IMG/VR virus record: IMGVR_UViG_3300049727_000084
Span: 1 to 20,944 of that record
Length of the DNA stretch: 20,944 bases
Strand: one strand, 5' to 3'
DNA from: a virus
The notes beneath the pieces were generated by a model. The model was not told the DNA's origin and searched no databases. It saw nothing but the letters and a program-made list of their open reading frames with translations. The position numbers and the translations under genes were made by a program. How positions within the stretch are numbered: the first letter of the stretch is position 1; every line of letters begins with the position of its first letter. Positions 12,938 to 20,944 of the stretch are shown here, piece after piece.

Positions 12938-13432
12938 ATGACAGCTTATAATTTCTCCGTAATCGAACCATACACATATGAATTGCCTAAGTTCTCTTAT
13001 GGTCATATGTACATGCAAGAATTTGAATTTGCTTTTGCTGCGCCTTTAGCAAACGGTGATACAATAACAACTCCAGCTGGTGGATTGCCATCAAATGGAA
13101 TCGTTATTTTAGACACTGAAATAGTGAGTTCAATAATTGATACAAATGCAGCGCCTACAGGCACTTATAATTTAGGTGATTCTGGGCTTGCAACAAGATT
13201 TATTTCTGCGGGTGTACTCGGTGCAAATACTCTTGCTAAACAAATCAAAACAGAAATCAACCAAGCACAAACTGTGAGCGCATCAAATGTGGTTACAGCA
13301 GGTGCAGGTTATTTCTATGCTGATGGAACAAACCCACAATTAATCCTTGCTGTTAATGCTGCGATTGCTACATCTGCTGGAAGTGGATATATCCGCTTGA
13401 AAGTACTGTATAATTGCGATGGCGATGTTTAA
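12938..13432 (+). CDS. Head accessory or decoration protein
   Basis: A 164-residue protein directly after the coat gene with a strong TTGGAGGT ribosome site. It is rich in Gly, Ala, Thr and Asn with alternating beta-strand patterns (GDTITTPAGGLPSNGIVILD, SGYIRLKVLYNCDGDV) and no membrane or signal segment. Proteins in this position beside N4-gp56 coats are usually small beta-rich head proteins. Decoration or stabilisation of the shell is therefore likely from context, though I do not recognise a named family. Confidence 0.65.
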   Translation: MTAYNFSVIEPYTYELPKFSYGHMYMQEFEFAFAAPLANGDTITTPAGGLPSNGIVILDTEIVSSIIDTNAAPTGTYNLGDSGLATRFISAGVLGANTLAKQIKTEINQAQTVSASNVVTAGAGYFYADGTNPQLILAVNAAIATSAGSGYIRLKVLYNCDGDV

Positions 13433-13452
13433 TTAATTAAAAGGTACTTGAT

Positions 13453-14394
13453 ATGACTGTTACGTTTGGACAATTGCAGGAACGCATTCTATACGAGTCT
13501 AATAGGCTTAACGTACAAGAATATGGTGTTGGTGCAAATAATGCAATCTTAACGTCTATCAAGTACCTGGAATATAATCATCCCTGGTTATTTCAAAAAC
13601 AAATACAAATACAAGTTAATCTGCCAATATTTACATTAGGCGCAAATCCGATAACTGTTACAAATGGTAGCGGTATCGTTAGCATAAATGTAGGCGGTGA
13701 TTTATCTGCATTACAAAATAGTACATTCATTAGCTTAACTGGCGTTAGTGACCCATCGGGATTCATTGGCGGTATTCCTACTGATGCGCTCAATGCATCA
13801 TTCCCTATAGCTAGCACTGCCCCTAATACTATAAATATATTCGTAAATAACTATGCGACATCAAATGCAGTCGGTGGTGGAAACGCCGTAGTAATTGCTG
13901 GTTCAGCAAATATAATACCTTTGCCAGATGATTTTAGCAGTGTGATAGCATTTAACTATATCTGGGGTTATCAGGTTTTTGGACTTCGTGAAGGATTCCA
14001 GGGTGTAACTTATGCAGAATTATCAGACTATTACAATCTAATTACTCAGACTGGTCAGCCTATGAAATGGGCAATTTTAAATAACAATATATATATATAT
14101 CCAAGCATTTCGTTAGCGCAAATACCAAATAATCCACCCATCAATCAGCCAATATTTAATCTGATATATAATTATAAAGATGTGGTTTATCCGAGTGCGC
14201 CAAATGATGTATCTATCTGGTTTGGTAATAATACAGTCGATATGTGCAGATATAAAGCTTTAGAAGTATTTTATCGAGATACTTTGCAATCTCCTGAAAT
14301 CGGAATGCAATATGCATCAGCTTTCAATGATTTCCAAAAGAATTTAATAACGCGCAATAATTATAGAAGCGTTTCAAACTTACTTACAATTTGA
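13453..14394 (+). CDS. gp4-like head-tail adaptor with inserted beta module
   Basis: A 313-residue neck protein. Residues 1-50 (FGQLQERILYESNRLN and ILTSIKYLEYNHPWLFQKQI) and the part after residue 155 (IPLPDDFSSVIAFNYIWGYQ, YAELSDYYNLITQTGQPMKW, IYIYPS, YKALEVFYRD) have the helical layout of phage adaptor / P22 gp4-type head-completion proteins, which bind under the portal. Between them, residues 64-148 are a Gly/Ser/Thr/Asn-rich beta-type module opening NPITVTNGSGIVSINV and closing AVGGGNAVVI, closely resembling modules in the gp10-like protein. P22 gp4 itself is about half this length; the module and a longer C-terminus explain much of the difference. Confidence 0.75.
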   Translation: MTVTFGQLQERILYESNRLNVQEYGVGANNAILTSIKYLEYNHPWLFQKQIQIQVNLPIFTLGANPITVTNGSGIVSINVGGDLSALQNSTFISLTGVSDPSGFIGGIPTDALNASFPIASTAPNTINIFVNNYATSNAVGGGNAVVIAGSANIIPLPDDFSSVIAFNYIWGYQVFGLREGFQGVTYAELSDYYNLITQTGQPMKWAILNNNIYIYPSISLAQIPNNPPINQPIFNLIYNYKDVVYPSAPNDVSIWFGNNTVDMCRYKALEVFYRDTLQSPEIGMQYASAFNDFQKNLITRNNYRSVSNLLTI

Positions 14395-14402
14395 GGTTAT
14401 AA

Positions 14403-15362
14403 ATGGTTACTCAAACACCAACATATGGTTTGCAAGTTCCTGGTAATAAAGGCGATGGCGACGTATGGGGTCTATATCTAAATAACGATCTAAGTAAATT
14501 GGATTACATACTTAATGTATTACAAACAAATAACATTGGTTCAACTGCTCCCACATTACCTCCTACTATCCCAGGGACTCCAAATAATCTTACAGGTAGT
14601 TTCTGGCTTAACAATGGAAGCGGCGCAGGTGGCACATATCCATTACAAATATTTGATGGCACAACTTGGGTAGTAATTGGCAATTTAAACACTACAACAC
14701 ATACATTTAGCTCATCTGGGGCTTTATTTAATATCCAAGTATTCACTTCATCGGGAACATATACACCAACTGTTGGTGCAACTTACGCATTAGTAACTTG
14801 TGTCGGAGCAGGTGGCGGAGGTGCAGCAAGTTCATTTGTAAATAATGTAAATAATAATCCTGGTGGCGCTGGCGGGACAAGTTCATTTGGAGCTATTTGT
14901 TCAGCTATTGGCGGTGGTGGTGGTTTTGGTTGGACTAATGATAACAATAATGGATTAGGTGGAATTGGAGGAGTTGGTAGTGGCGGTTTCTTTAACTTAA
15001 ATGGCAATCCTGGGCAATCTAATATCTTAGCAAATATTCCTGCTATTAGTCGTGGTGGAGTTGGCACGAATGGTGGTGGAAGTTACTACCAAGGTGGTGG
15101 ACAAGGTACAAATACAAATGGCAACAATGGTACGAATGGCGGTGGTGGAGCTGGAGGAAGTGGAACAGGTTCAATACCTAATAATTATCAACCAGGTGGC
15201 GCTGGTGGTGGCGGCGGTTGCGCTATGGCATGGATTAAGTCTCTTGCTGTAACTTCTGTAACTATTGGGGCAGGTGGAGCTGGCGGTGGTGCAAATGGAT
15301 TCAATAACTATACTGGCGGGAATGGTGGCAATGGTATAATCGTTATATATGAGTATGCATAA
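14403..15362 (+). CDS. Glycine-rich tail fibre or adhesin-like protein
   Basis: A 319-residue protein. The first 45 residues (TPTYGLQVPGNKGDGDVWGL, LNNDLSKLDYIL) resemble virion-attachment ends of tail fibres. Residues 66-100 (GSFWLNNGSG, LQIFDGTTWVVIG) look like a small fibre shaft repeat. From about 110 the FTSSGTYTPTVGATYALVTC lead-in is followed by a Gly-rich C-terminal domain with many GGxGG runs and motifs such as AIGGGGGFGW and GAGGAGGGANGF. This is the general form of phage Gly-rich adhesin domains, in which polyglycine helices pack together. Receptor binding is probable but inferred. It overlaps the next gene by TAATG. Confidence 0.8.
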   Translation: MVTQTPTYGLQVPGNKGDGDVWGLYLNNDLSKLDYILNVLQTNNIGSTAPTLPPTIPGTPNNLTGSFWLNNGSGAGGTYPLQIFDGTTWVVIGNLNTTTHTFSSSGALFNIQVFTSSGTYTPTVGATYALVTCVGAGGGGAASSFVNNVNNNPGGAGGTSSFGAICSAIGGGGGFGWTNDNNNGLGGIGGVGSGGFFNLNGNPGQSNILANIPAISRGGVGTNGGGSYYQGGGQGTNTNGNNGTNGGGGAGGSGTGSIPNNYQPGGAGGGGGCAMAWIKSLAVTSVTIGAGGAGGGANGFNNYTGGNGGNGIIVIYEYA

Positions 15363-17725
15363 TGTTAGTTGGCAAAAGAATATTAGTAAATTTACCGCCT
15401 GGAGTTAATAAGAACGATAACAGCTATACAACATTTGGCTGGTCAGATGCCAATCGTGTACGCTTTTTTAAATACTATCCTCAAAAGATAGGTGGATGGA
15501 TACAAGTAGCCCCTGATATTGATAATAGTCAACCGATACAAGGAATTATCAGAAGCCTTTTTTCTTGGAGAGATTCAGGCGGAATAGAGCATTTAATGAT
15601 AGGTAGTTCATATGGATTATATGATTATGTAAATGGTCAGATACTTAATATAACACCTTTATCTACAACGCTAATTCCATTAGGCGCAAGTCCGATAACA
15701 ACATATTATGCTACTATGGTAAATAACCCATTTAGCGTAACAAATGGGTCTCCTATTGTTACTATGGATATAACAGCTTTCCCAAGTTCCACTATATTCC
15801 AAATAGGTGATACTATTTCTATTACTGGAGCAAGCGCAGTAGCTAATATAACCGCTCCAGAATTAAACACTGTACAATTGATAAATTCCGTAACAGCAAC
15901 AACCATTACATTTGGTGTACCTGTATTTGCTAATGCTACAACAACAGGTGGTGGCGCAGGTGTGGTAGTTGGGACGCAAGTAGTTACAGTAGCATATATA
16001 AATACATTGATGAATGGGGATAGAATAAAGATAAGTGGCGCAACATCTATCGGAACTTTATTAAATATCGATTTAAATATAGAGGCGGTGGTTAGAAATG
16101 TCACGGGTACGACTTTTGATTATTATCTCAATTCTATTCATTATTCCAGTACTGCTGGCGCTGGTGGTGGTGCTGGGGTTAATCTACAATTACAGATAGC
16201 GCCTGGTAATCCAACATATGAAGATGCTTACGGATATGGTGGCAATTTATATGGAACTGGAATGTATGGAACTCCTAGACCATTTATCGGGGGATTTTTA
16301 TTACCACAAATCTGGTCATTTGATTTATTTGGTACTGGTATTGTTCTAACGCCTGGTAATCAATCTAATGTTTACAAGTGGGACGGTAACGATGCAATAG
16401 CGCCTATTCCTTTGACAGCAGGTGGAGCACCAACAGCAGTTAATTATGTATTTACTTCACATGGTGAAGCAGTAGTTTTCGGAGCTGGTGGAGTGCCTAA
16501 TAATATTACTACTAGTGATACAGCTAATTTAGCTAATTGGACACCTGGGGCTGCTACTAATGCTTTTACTACAACAATTCCTGGAGCAACTGAACTTATT
16601 GGACATGGTTTTGTTAGAGATCAAGATGTATTATTTACTAGAGATGCGGTTTATTCATTTAACTATGTTGGCAAACCAATTATTTGGGAAGTACGTAAAA
16701 TAAGTGAATCAGACGGACTTATTGGACCGAAAGCAGTTTCAAGCGTAAATGATCTTGTTTTTTGGATGGGTAATAATGATTTCTACGTTTATAATGGCTC
16801 TGTTTATACAATTATTCCTAATAATACAGTTAAAAACTGGGTATTCCAAAATATGAACTGGGGATTAGCTTATTTAAGCTTTATTCGCCCATGTCTTGAA
16901 TTTAATGAAATTTGGTTTTTCTTTCCATTTGCAAATAGTGCTGAGCCTAATGCTTATGTGATATATAATTTTGAAGAAGGTACTTGGGCTAATGGTTTTT
17001 TAACTCGTACTGCCGCTGAAGAGCCAAGTAATGAAGCTAGACCACAATATATGGCAACAAGTAGTGTACCAGTGCAATTATGGGCTAACCCAATATCTGT
17101 AACTAATGGAAGTAATATAGCTACGATTATTTTCGACCCAAGTACTATCGAAGCTTTAGATGTAAATATGTACATTAACATTGCTGGAGTAACTGGCACA
17201 ATTGGTGGAATATCTGCGACAATTTTTAATAGCATGTATCGCATTGCATCAATTACGGGAAGTTATTTAACTATTATTTTACCAAGTAATGCTACAAGTA
17301 CTGCGATTGGTGGTGGAGATAGTGCAACTCTCGCTATTGCGCCGAACGTTTATCAACATGAAGTTCAATATGGTGATGGTGATGAAAATACTCCTTTTGA
17401 AGCGTCTATAACAACTAGTTATGCTTTAATTGATGAAGGTGACTTTGCTCAACAGATTTCTCGAGTAGTGCCAAGTAGTGATATTCTTTATGATATGGAC
17501 TTTCCAAGTAGCGCAATCATTTATCAACTTACTATCAATACCAAGATGTATGATGGTGATTCTTATGAAGTTGTAAGTAGTCCTTATGATGTATCTTTAA
17601 ATACTAATAAGATTGATTTAAGAGCGCTTGGCAGACAACGTAAATATACATTTAATTCAAATACATCTTTACCTTTTAGAATACAAAAATGGTTTGAAGA
17701 AGTAAAACAATCAACGCCTAGGTAA
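15362..17725 (+). CDS. gp10-like packaged-DNA stabilisation / tail-hub protein
   Basis: The 787-residue protein begins GKRILVNLPPGVNKNDNSYT, then FGWSDANRVRFFKYYPQKIG and GWIQV, and includes GIIRSLFSWRDSGGIEHLMI and IGSSYGLYDY, then IWSFDLFGTGIVL and NQSNVYKWDG: a beta-propeller-like layout like that of P22 gp10 and related tail-hub proteins, which plug the neck and carry tailspikes. Three extra beta modules interrupt the scaffold, at residues of about 121-203, 204-279 and 576-662, opening FSVTNGS or ISVTNGS and closing with a GGG box. These make the protein much longer than P22 gp10. It is coupled to the adhesin gene by TAATG. Confidence 0.8.
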   Translation: MLVGKRILVNLPPGVNKNDNSYTTFGWSDANRVRFFKYYPQKIGGWIQVAPDIDNSQPIQGIIRSLFSWRDSGGIEHLMIGSSYGLYDYVNGQILNITPLSTTLIPLGASPITTYYATMVNNPFSVTNGSPIVTMDITAFPSSTIFQIGDTISITGASAVANITAPELNTVQLINSVTATTITFGVPVFANATTTGGGAGVVVGTQVVTVAYINTLMNGDRIKISGATSIGTLLNIDLNIEAVVRNVTGTTFDYYLNSIHYSSTAGAGGGAGVNLQLQIAPGNPTYEDAYGYGGNLYGTGMYGTPRPFIGGFLLPQIWSFDLFGTGIVLTPGNQSNVYKWDGNDAIAPIPLTAGGAPTAVNYVFTSHGEAVVFGAGGVPNNITTSDTANLANWTPGAATNAFTTTIPGATELIGHGFVRDQDVLFTRDAVYSFNYVGKPIIWEVRKISESDGLIGPKAVSSVNDLVFWMGNNDFYVYNGSVYTIIPNNTVKNWVFQNMNWGLAYLSFIRPCLEFNEIWFFFPFANSAEPNAYVIYNFEEGTWANGFLTRTAAEEPSNEARPQYMATSSVPVQLWANPISVTNGSNIATIIFDPSTIEALDVNMYINIAGVTGTIGGISATIFNSMYRIASITGSYLTIILPSNATSTAIGGGDSATLAIAPNVYQHEVQYGDGDENTPFEASITTSYALIDEGDFAQQISRVVPSSDILYDMDFPSSAIIYQLTINTKMYDGDSYEVVSSPYDVSLNTNKIDLRALGRQRKYTFNSNTSLPFRIQKWFEEVKQSTPR

Positions 17726-17728
17726 TAA

Positions 17729-18016
17729 ATGACGGACGCATATTTTAATATTTTGAAAACGCCACAATCACAAAGCGATTATATATTAACACGTATAAAC
17801 CGTATTCAAAATGATCTAGACGCAACATTGAGCAATCTGGATGCTACTTATGTAAAAGGACGACTTCGTTTTGATCGTCCAGCGCCAGCAAATAGCGCAG
17901 ATGTAAATGATACTGATTTACTTTATGATAGAGTTTTGACAGTAACATTTGAATATATTTTAATTAATAATGCAGGTACTCTTAATTGGGTAAGGTCTGC
18001 ATTAAGTACTTTTTAG
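17729..18016 (+). CDS. Small structural hypothetical protein, 95 aa
   Basis: A small protein with a helical N-terminal half (QSDYILTRINRIQNDLDATL) and a beta-like second half (DRVLTVTFEYILINNAGTLN). It lies 3 nt after the gp10-like gene, behind AGGTAATAA, and before the ejection-type genes, so it is probably a virion or tail assembly protein. P22 has its needle gene in this neighbourhood, but this protein is too short and not trimeric-coil-like enough to call one. Confidence 0.6.
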   Translation: MTDAYFNILKTPQSQSDYILTRINRIQNDLDATLSNLDATYVKGRLRFDRPAPANSADVNDTDLLYDRVLTVTFEYILINNAGTLNWVRSALSTF

Positions 18017-18026
18017 GAGAATTATT

Positions 18027-18728
18027 ATGGTAGCAACAATTGCACCTATTTTATCTGGAGCTTCAAGTTTAGCTTCAGCATTTGGTAGAAAAAATAAAAG
18101 ATCTCAAGGCGCTCAAAGCACATCGGGTTTTGCTGCATTACCACCAGATATTCAACAAGCATATAGAAATTATTTAGCGCAAATTAGCCAATATGCAGCA
18201 AGTCCTTATAATCAATATGAAAATAATGCTCTTAATGAGCTCGAACAACCTGGTTATGGCAATCTTGAGCAATATATGAATCCTTATACTCAGAATGTAC
18301 AAAATGCAGTATTGGGAGATATAGAAGATCAAGGCGCTAAAAATAGATCTAATTTATTGGATATATTAGGTGGTAGAAACTCATTAACTGCATTTAGTGG
18401 AAGTTCAACAGGTACACAACTGGCTCAAAATGATGAGAATACTCAACGCCTGAGAGCGCAAGCAATAGCTCAATTGCAAAATCAAAATTTTCAACAAGCT
18501 ATTCAGGGAAGACAGCAAGGTATAAAAAATCAATTATTTGCTGGTCAATATCCAATGAAAAGAGCGCAAGGATTTGGAAAAGCTTTAGGTTCAATCCCAG
18601 GTTCATCATTTAGTACAAATCCAGCACAAACACAACAAGTGCCAAACGCTCTTGGTTATGCAGGTGGCATAGCTAATGCTTTATTTGGTAATCCTGCTTT
18701 TACTAATGCTTTTGGAGGAGGTTTTTAA
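18027..18728 (+). CDS. Ejection (internal virion) protein candidate, gp7/gp14-like position
   Basis: The 233-residue product starts MVATIAPILSGASSLASAFG, a weakly hydrophobic, small-residue-rich opening. Gln/Asn/Ala-rich helices follow, such as QRLRAQAIAQLQNQNFQQAI-type stretches (about 142-165), and a Gly/Phe-rich end (NPAFTNAFGGGF). Composition, weak hydrophobicity and position behind the neck genes match DNA-ejection proteins of podoviruses, which form a channel through the cell envelope. AGGAG precedes the ATG. No catalytic motif is visible. Assignment to a particular P22 gene is by order only. Confidence 0.65.
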   Translation: MVATIAPILSGASSLASAFGRKNKRSQGAQSTSGFAALPPDIQQAYRNYLAQISQYAASPYNQYENNALNELEQPGYGNLEQYMNPYTQNVQNAVLGDIEDQGAKNRSNLLDILGGRNSLTAFSGSSTGTQLAQNDENTQRLRAQAIAQLQNQNFQQAIQGRQQGIKNQLFAGQYPMKRAQGFGKALGSIPGSSFSTNPAQTQQVPNALGYAGGIANALFGNPAFTNAFGGGF

Positions 18729-19885
18729 TGGATTCATTCTTTAAAGGTTTTCAAAATACACAAAAAGGATTTATGCAAAATCCAATGTCTTTAGCTGGAT
18801 TGTTAGTTGCTCAGGGTAAACCATATAGTGAGGCTATTACTGAAGCCGCTAATATTAGTAATCAATATCAGCAACAAGAATATGCTAAACAACGAGCTGA
18901 ACAAGAAAAACAAGATGCTTTATTAAAACAGCAACAACAACAACAAATAGGAAACTTTGGCAATTTACTTCGTGGGAATCCTAATTTAGATAGAGGTGGA
19001 ATCGCAGATTTAGCATTGCAAGCAGGTATTCAACCTCAGAATCTGGAGCAATTTGTTAGTCAATTTGCGCAAAAAGAATCTAAGCCACAGACGTTTAAAG
19101 GTGCTGAAGGCATTCAATATGAACAATTTCAAAATCCTGAAACTGGACAATTAGAAGCAAAGCCAATTCCAGGACAGCAAATTGGGGCAAAATCATCTAA
19201 AGAAGTAATAGCAGATAGGAAAATACTTGAGGAATCAGCGCAAAAAAGTAATGCAGATAGTAAAGCACTTAAAATTCTTAACAGAGCACAGAAAACTTAT
19301 AATGAATTGCAACAAGCAACAGAAAATGCAACTTTTGGAAAACCTGGCTCTACTTCTCGTGATATTTTGCCAGAATTTTTAACTAATGCTGTTACTGGGC
19401 AAAAAGCTAAATCGAAAACACAAGCATTAAATACATTGAAAACTGCTTATTTTAATACAATTTTACAGGGTGTTCCTGCTGGTGCTCAAAGACTTGCTAA
19501 AGTTGAAGAAATGGAAATTAAAGGTTTGTTTAGTCCTGATTTCACACCTGAAGCTATGAAAGAATACATATTTAATAACTCAGTCGATCTTGCTAAAGAA
19601 ATTGCTAAAAATAAATTCCTGAATATATGGGCGCAAAAAAATAATGGAAATCCAACTGGCTATCAAGAGGCATATCAGGATTTTATTAGCATAATTCCAG
19701 AAGATCAACTTCTAACTCCTGAGATGGACGAAATTAATGGCAAAGTTTTGCAAGCAATGCCAGCGTTTGTAACAAAATATCTACAAGATCAACCCCTGAT
19801 GAATAATCAATCATATGAAGAAGAACAACCTGAATATGAAGAAGAAGATCAATTCAGTATAGGCAATAAATTAAGAGGCTTATGA
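18728..19885 (+). CDS. Ejection (internal virion) protein candidate
   Basis: A 385-residue, Gln/Lys/Glu-rich protein with an N-terminal Ala/Gln-rich helix region (residues 1-100, with a run of six Gln near 70-75), a charged middle, and a C-terminal helical domain (KIL...TYNELQQATENATFGKP, TLKTAYFNTILQGVPAGAQR) ending in an acidic EEEQPEYEEEDQF tail. The layout suits a virion-carried ejection protein like P22 gp20, although no direct family motif is recognised. Its start overlaps the previous stop (TAATG) behind GGAGGAGG, and its stop overlaps the next start (TGATG). Confidence 0.65.
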   Translation: MDSFFKGFQNTQKGFMQNPMSLAGLLVAQGKPYSEAITEAANISNQYQQQEYAKQRAEQEKQDALLKQQQQQQIGNFGNLLRGNPNLDRGGIADLALQAGIQPQNLEQFVSQFAQKESKPQTFKGAEGIQYEQFQNPETGQLEAKPIPGQQIGAKSSKEVIADRKILEESAQKSNADSKALKILNRAQKTYNELQQATENATFGKPGSTSRDILPEFLTNAVTGQKAKSKTQALNTLKTAYFNTILQGVPAGAQRLAKVEEMEIKGLFSPDFTPEAMKEYIFNNSVDLAKEIAKNKFLNIWAQKNNGNPTGYQEAYQDFISIIPEDQLLTPEMDEINGKVLQAMPAFVTKYLQDQPLMNNQSYEEEQPEYEEEDQFSIGNKLRGL

Positions 19886-20944
19886 TGGACAGAAAAGATA
19901 TGCAAAAATTAAATAGAGAAAAAGTTTCAAAATCAAAATCTTTTGGAACTGGTTTATTTGATACATATACTTATGGATTATTACCTAATGTTGCTGCTTA
20001 TCTTGGACAAAATCCAAATTTGCCTTATGAAGAATTGCGTGATGAAATAAGAAAAGAACAACAACAAAGATTTCAGGATAATCCTATATCTTATGCATTA
20101 GGTGGAGTAACTGGGGCTATCGCACCTAGTCCAGCCAGATATATACCCAAAGTAAATGAAGTAGCTCGCAACATTACTCAATCTGGTGCCAAATCAGGTA
20201 GTTTATATGGTTTATTATCAACGGATTTCAATTTACAAGAACCTATAGAGGAACAATTACCAGGTGCAGCATTTAATACAGCAACTGGTGGTATTGCTGG
20301 AAAAGCAGGTGAACTTTTAGGAAATGCGGTGGTTGGGGCAACTAAAAAATTAATTCCCAAAGTGAAAAATGCTGGACAAGAAGCTATGCAAGAATTAGCC
20401 AATAAATTTGGGATTCCTTTAACGAGAGGAAATTTTGACCCAGAAGCTAATATTGTTGAAAAAGCAGCTAGTCAAAATAAATTCGGTGATATTAATCAAC
20501 AATTATCTCAAAATATCCAACAAGAACAACAAGGAGCTATTCAAAAAGCTGTAAAAAATCAAGCACAAGAAATTGCTAAAGCTCCTGTCAGCACAACTAA
20601 AGGTGAATATCTGGAAAATCCTGTACAAAAATTGCAAAAATTATCTGAGAAAGGAATAGAAAAATATAAGAATGCTTATGCAGAAGCTCAGGGACAAAAA
20701 GGATATCTGTTATTTGATGATACAATAAAACAATTTCCAAAAGAATTAGAACAAAAATTATATGATAGTGCAAGTAGTCCAGATATAGCGCCAAATGTAT
20801 TTGCACATTTAAAAAACTTTAAAAGAAATTATACATTGCCTAAGGGATTAAAAGAAGGCGACAAGGTAATAGGTGTTGATTTAAATAAATTAGAAACTTG
20901 GCGTTCCACTTTAGGAGATATTCTTGCTGATGCTTATAATAAAG
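19885..20944 (+). CDS. Large ejection-type protein, 3' end beyond window
   Basis: An open frame of over 350 codons running off the right edge. AAGAGG (19873-19878) lies 6 nt before ATG 19885; the in-frame ATG at 19882 is less well spaced. Residues of about 15-70 (GTGLFDTYTYGLLPNVAAYL, NPISYALGGVTGAIAPSP) are weakly hydrophobic and Gly/Ala-rich, able to insert in membranes. The part near 170-200 (AMQELANKFGIPLTRGNFDP then EANIVEKAASQNKFGDINQQ) matches a segment I associate with long phage internal or ejection proteins, and helical Gln/Lys-rich sequence follows. Such proteins may continue into a lytic transglycosylase or toxin-like domain, which cannot be seen here. Confidence 0.7.
   Translation, partial: MDRKDMQKLNREKVSKSKSFGTGLFDTYTYGLLPNVAAYLGQNPNLPYEELRDEIRKEQQQRFQDNPISYALGGVTGAIAPSPARYIPKVNEVARNITQSGAKSGSLYGLLSTDFNLQEPIEEQLPGAAFNTATGGIAGKAGELLGNAVVGATKKLIPKVKNAGQEAMQELANKFGIPLTRGNFDPEANIVEKAASQNKFGDINQQLSQNIQQEQQGAIQKAVKNQAQEIAKAPVSTTKGEYLENPVQKLQKLSEKGIEKYKNAYAEAQGQKGYLLFDDTIKQFPKELEQKLYDSASSPDIAPNVFAHLKNFKRNYTLPKGLKEGDKVIGVDLNKLETWRSTLGDILADAYNK

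Noticed and set aside
14504-15252. Long open frames on the minus strand and in another plus frame across the Gly-rich gene
   Set aside because: Pro-rich and Val/Met-rich products are composition shadows of GGN-rich codons, with no ribosome sites.
15706-17244. Minus-strand frames within the gp10-like gene
   Set aside because: These are shadows of Thr/Gly/Asn-rich repeats in the sense gene, which is continuous and well supported.
1-20944. CRISPR array, integrase, reverse transcriptase or diversity-generating repeat
   Set aside because: No spaced direct repeats, recombinase catalytic motif or YxDD polymerase motif was seen in any frame.

Overview
The window is an AT-rich (roughly two thirds A+T by eye), tightly packed piece of a tailed-phage genome, or a prophage or phage-plasmid. 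From about 5.7 kb to the right edge the gene order is that of a short-tailed, P22-like virus: ParB-like protein, small terminase, large terminase, portal, scaffold, N4-gp56-type major capsid protein, head accessory protein, gp4-like adaptor, glycine-rich tail protein, gp10-like DNA-stabilisation/tail-hub protein, then a run of Gln/Ala-rich ejection-type proteins, the last cut by the window edge. Shine-Dalgarno sites and ATGA/TAATG couplings are ordinary bacterial ones. I see no integrase, lysis cassette, DNA polymerase, RNA polymerase, tRNA, rRNA or CRISPR, so neither host nor lifestyle is fixed. An AlpA/excisionase-type DNA-binding protein and a possible winged-helix initiator are hints of a temperate or plasmid-like state only.

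Layout. 1-2.5 kb: rightward genes for a basic, winged-helix-like protein (possible replication initiator), a 43-residue protein, a structured intergenic region, and a membrane-anchored coiled-coil protein. 2.57-3.65 kb: a leftward operon of five small genes behind a near-consensus sigma70-type promoter, encoding an acidic protein, a 40-residue membrane peptide, a 91-residue protein, an AlpA-like DNA-binding protein started at GTG, and a two-helix membrane protein that follows the DNA-binding protein's stop codon in the same frame. 3.8-5.3 kb: six rightward small genes, several overlapping, including a 58-residue frame hidden between two others. 5.25-5.63 kb: a leftward VRR-NUC nuclease gene, antisense to its neighbours.

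5.65-10.9 kb: a promoter and the packaging operon (ParB-like, TerS, TerL, portal, scaffold). 10.9-11.8 kb: an island that breaks the head operon. It holds a cloverleaf-like inverted-repeat element, a leftward LDRIDN-type HNH-like endonuclease gene, a four-and-a-half-copy 8-bp tandem repeat, a cluster of palindromes, a strong rightward promoter with a 14-bp perfect palindrome at its expected start point, and a 35-codon start-less coding fragment whose base use is unlike its surroundings. The capsid gene is therefore probably transcribed separately from the scaffold, through a structured leader of about 230 nt. 11.8-20.9 kb: capsid, neck/tail and ejection genes, nearly without gaps.

The least explained features are: the scaffold/capsid island with its three-way-junction element and palindromic promoter; an approximately 80-residue beta-type module repeated within the gp10-like protein and also present in the adaptor; a motif repeated at both ends of the scaffold; and the leftward operon of micro-genes with reused 15-nt translation-start cassettes.
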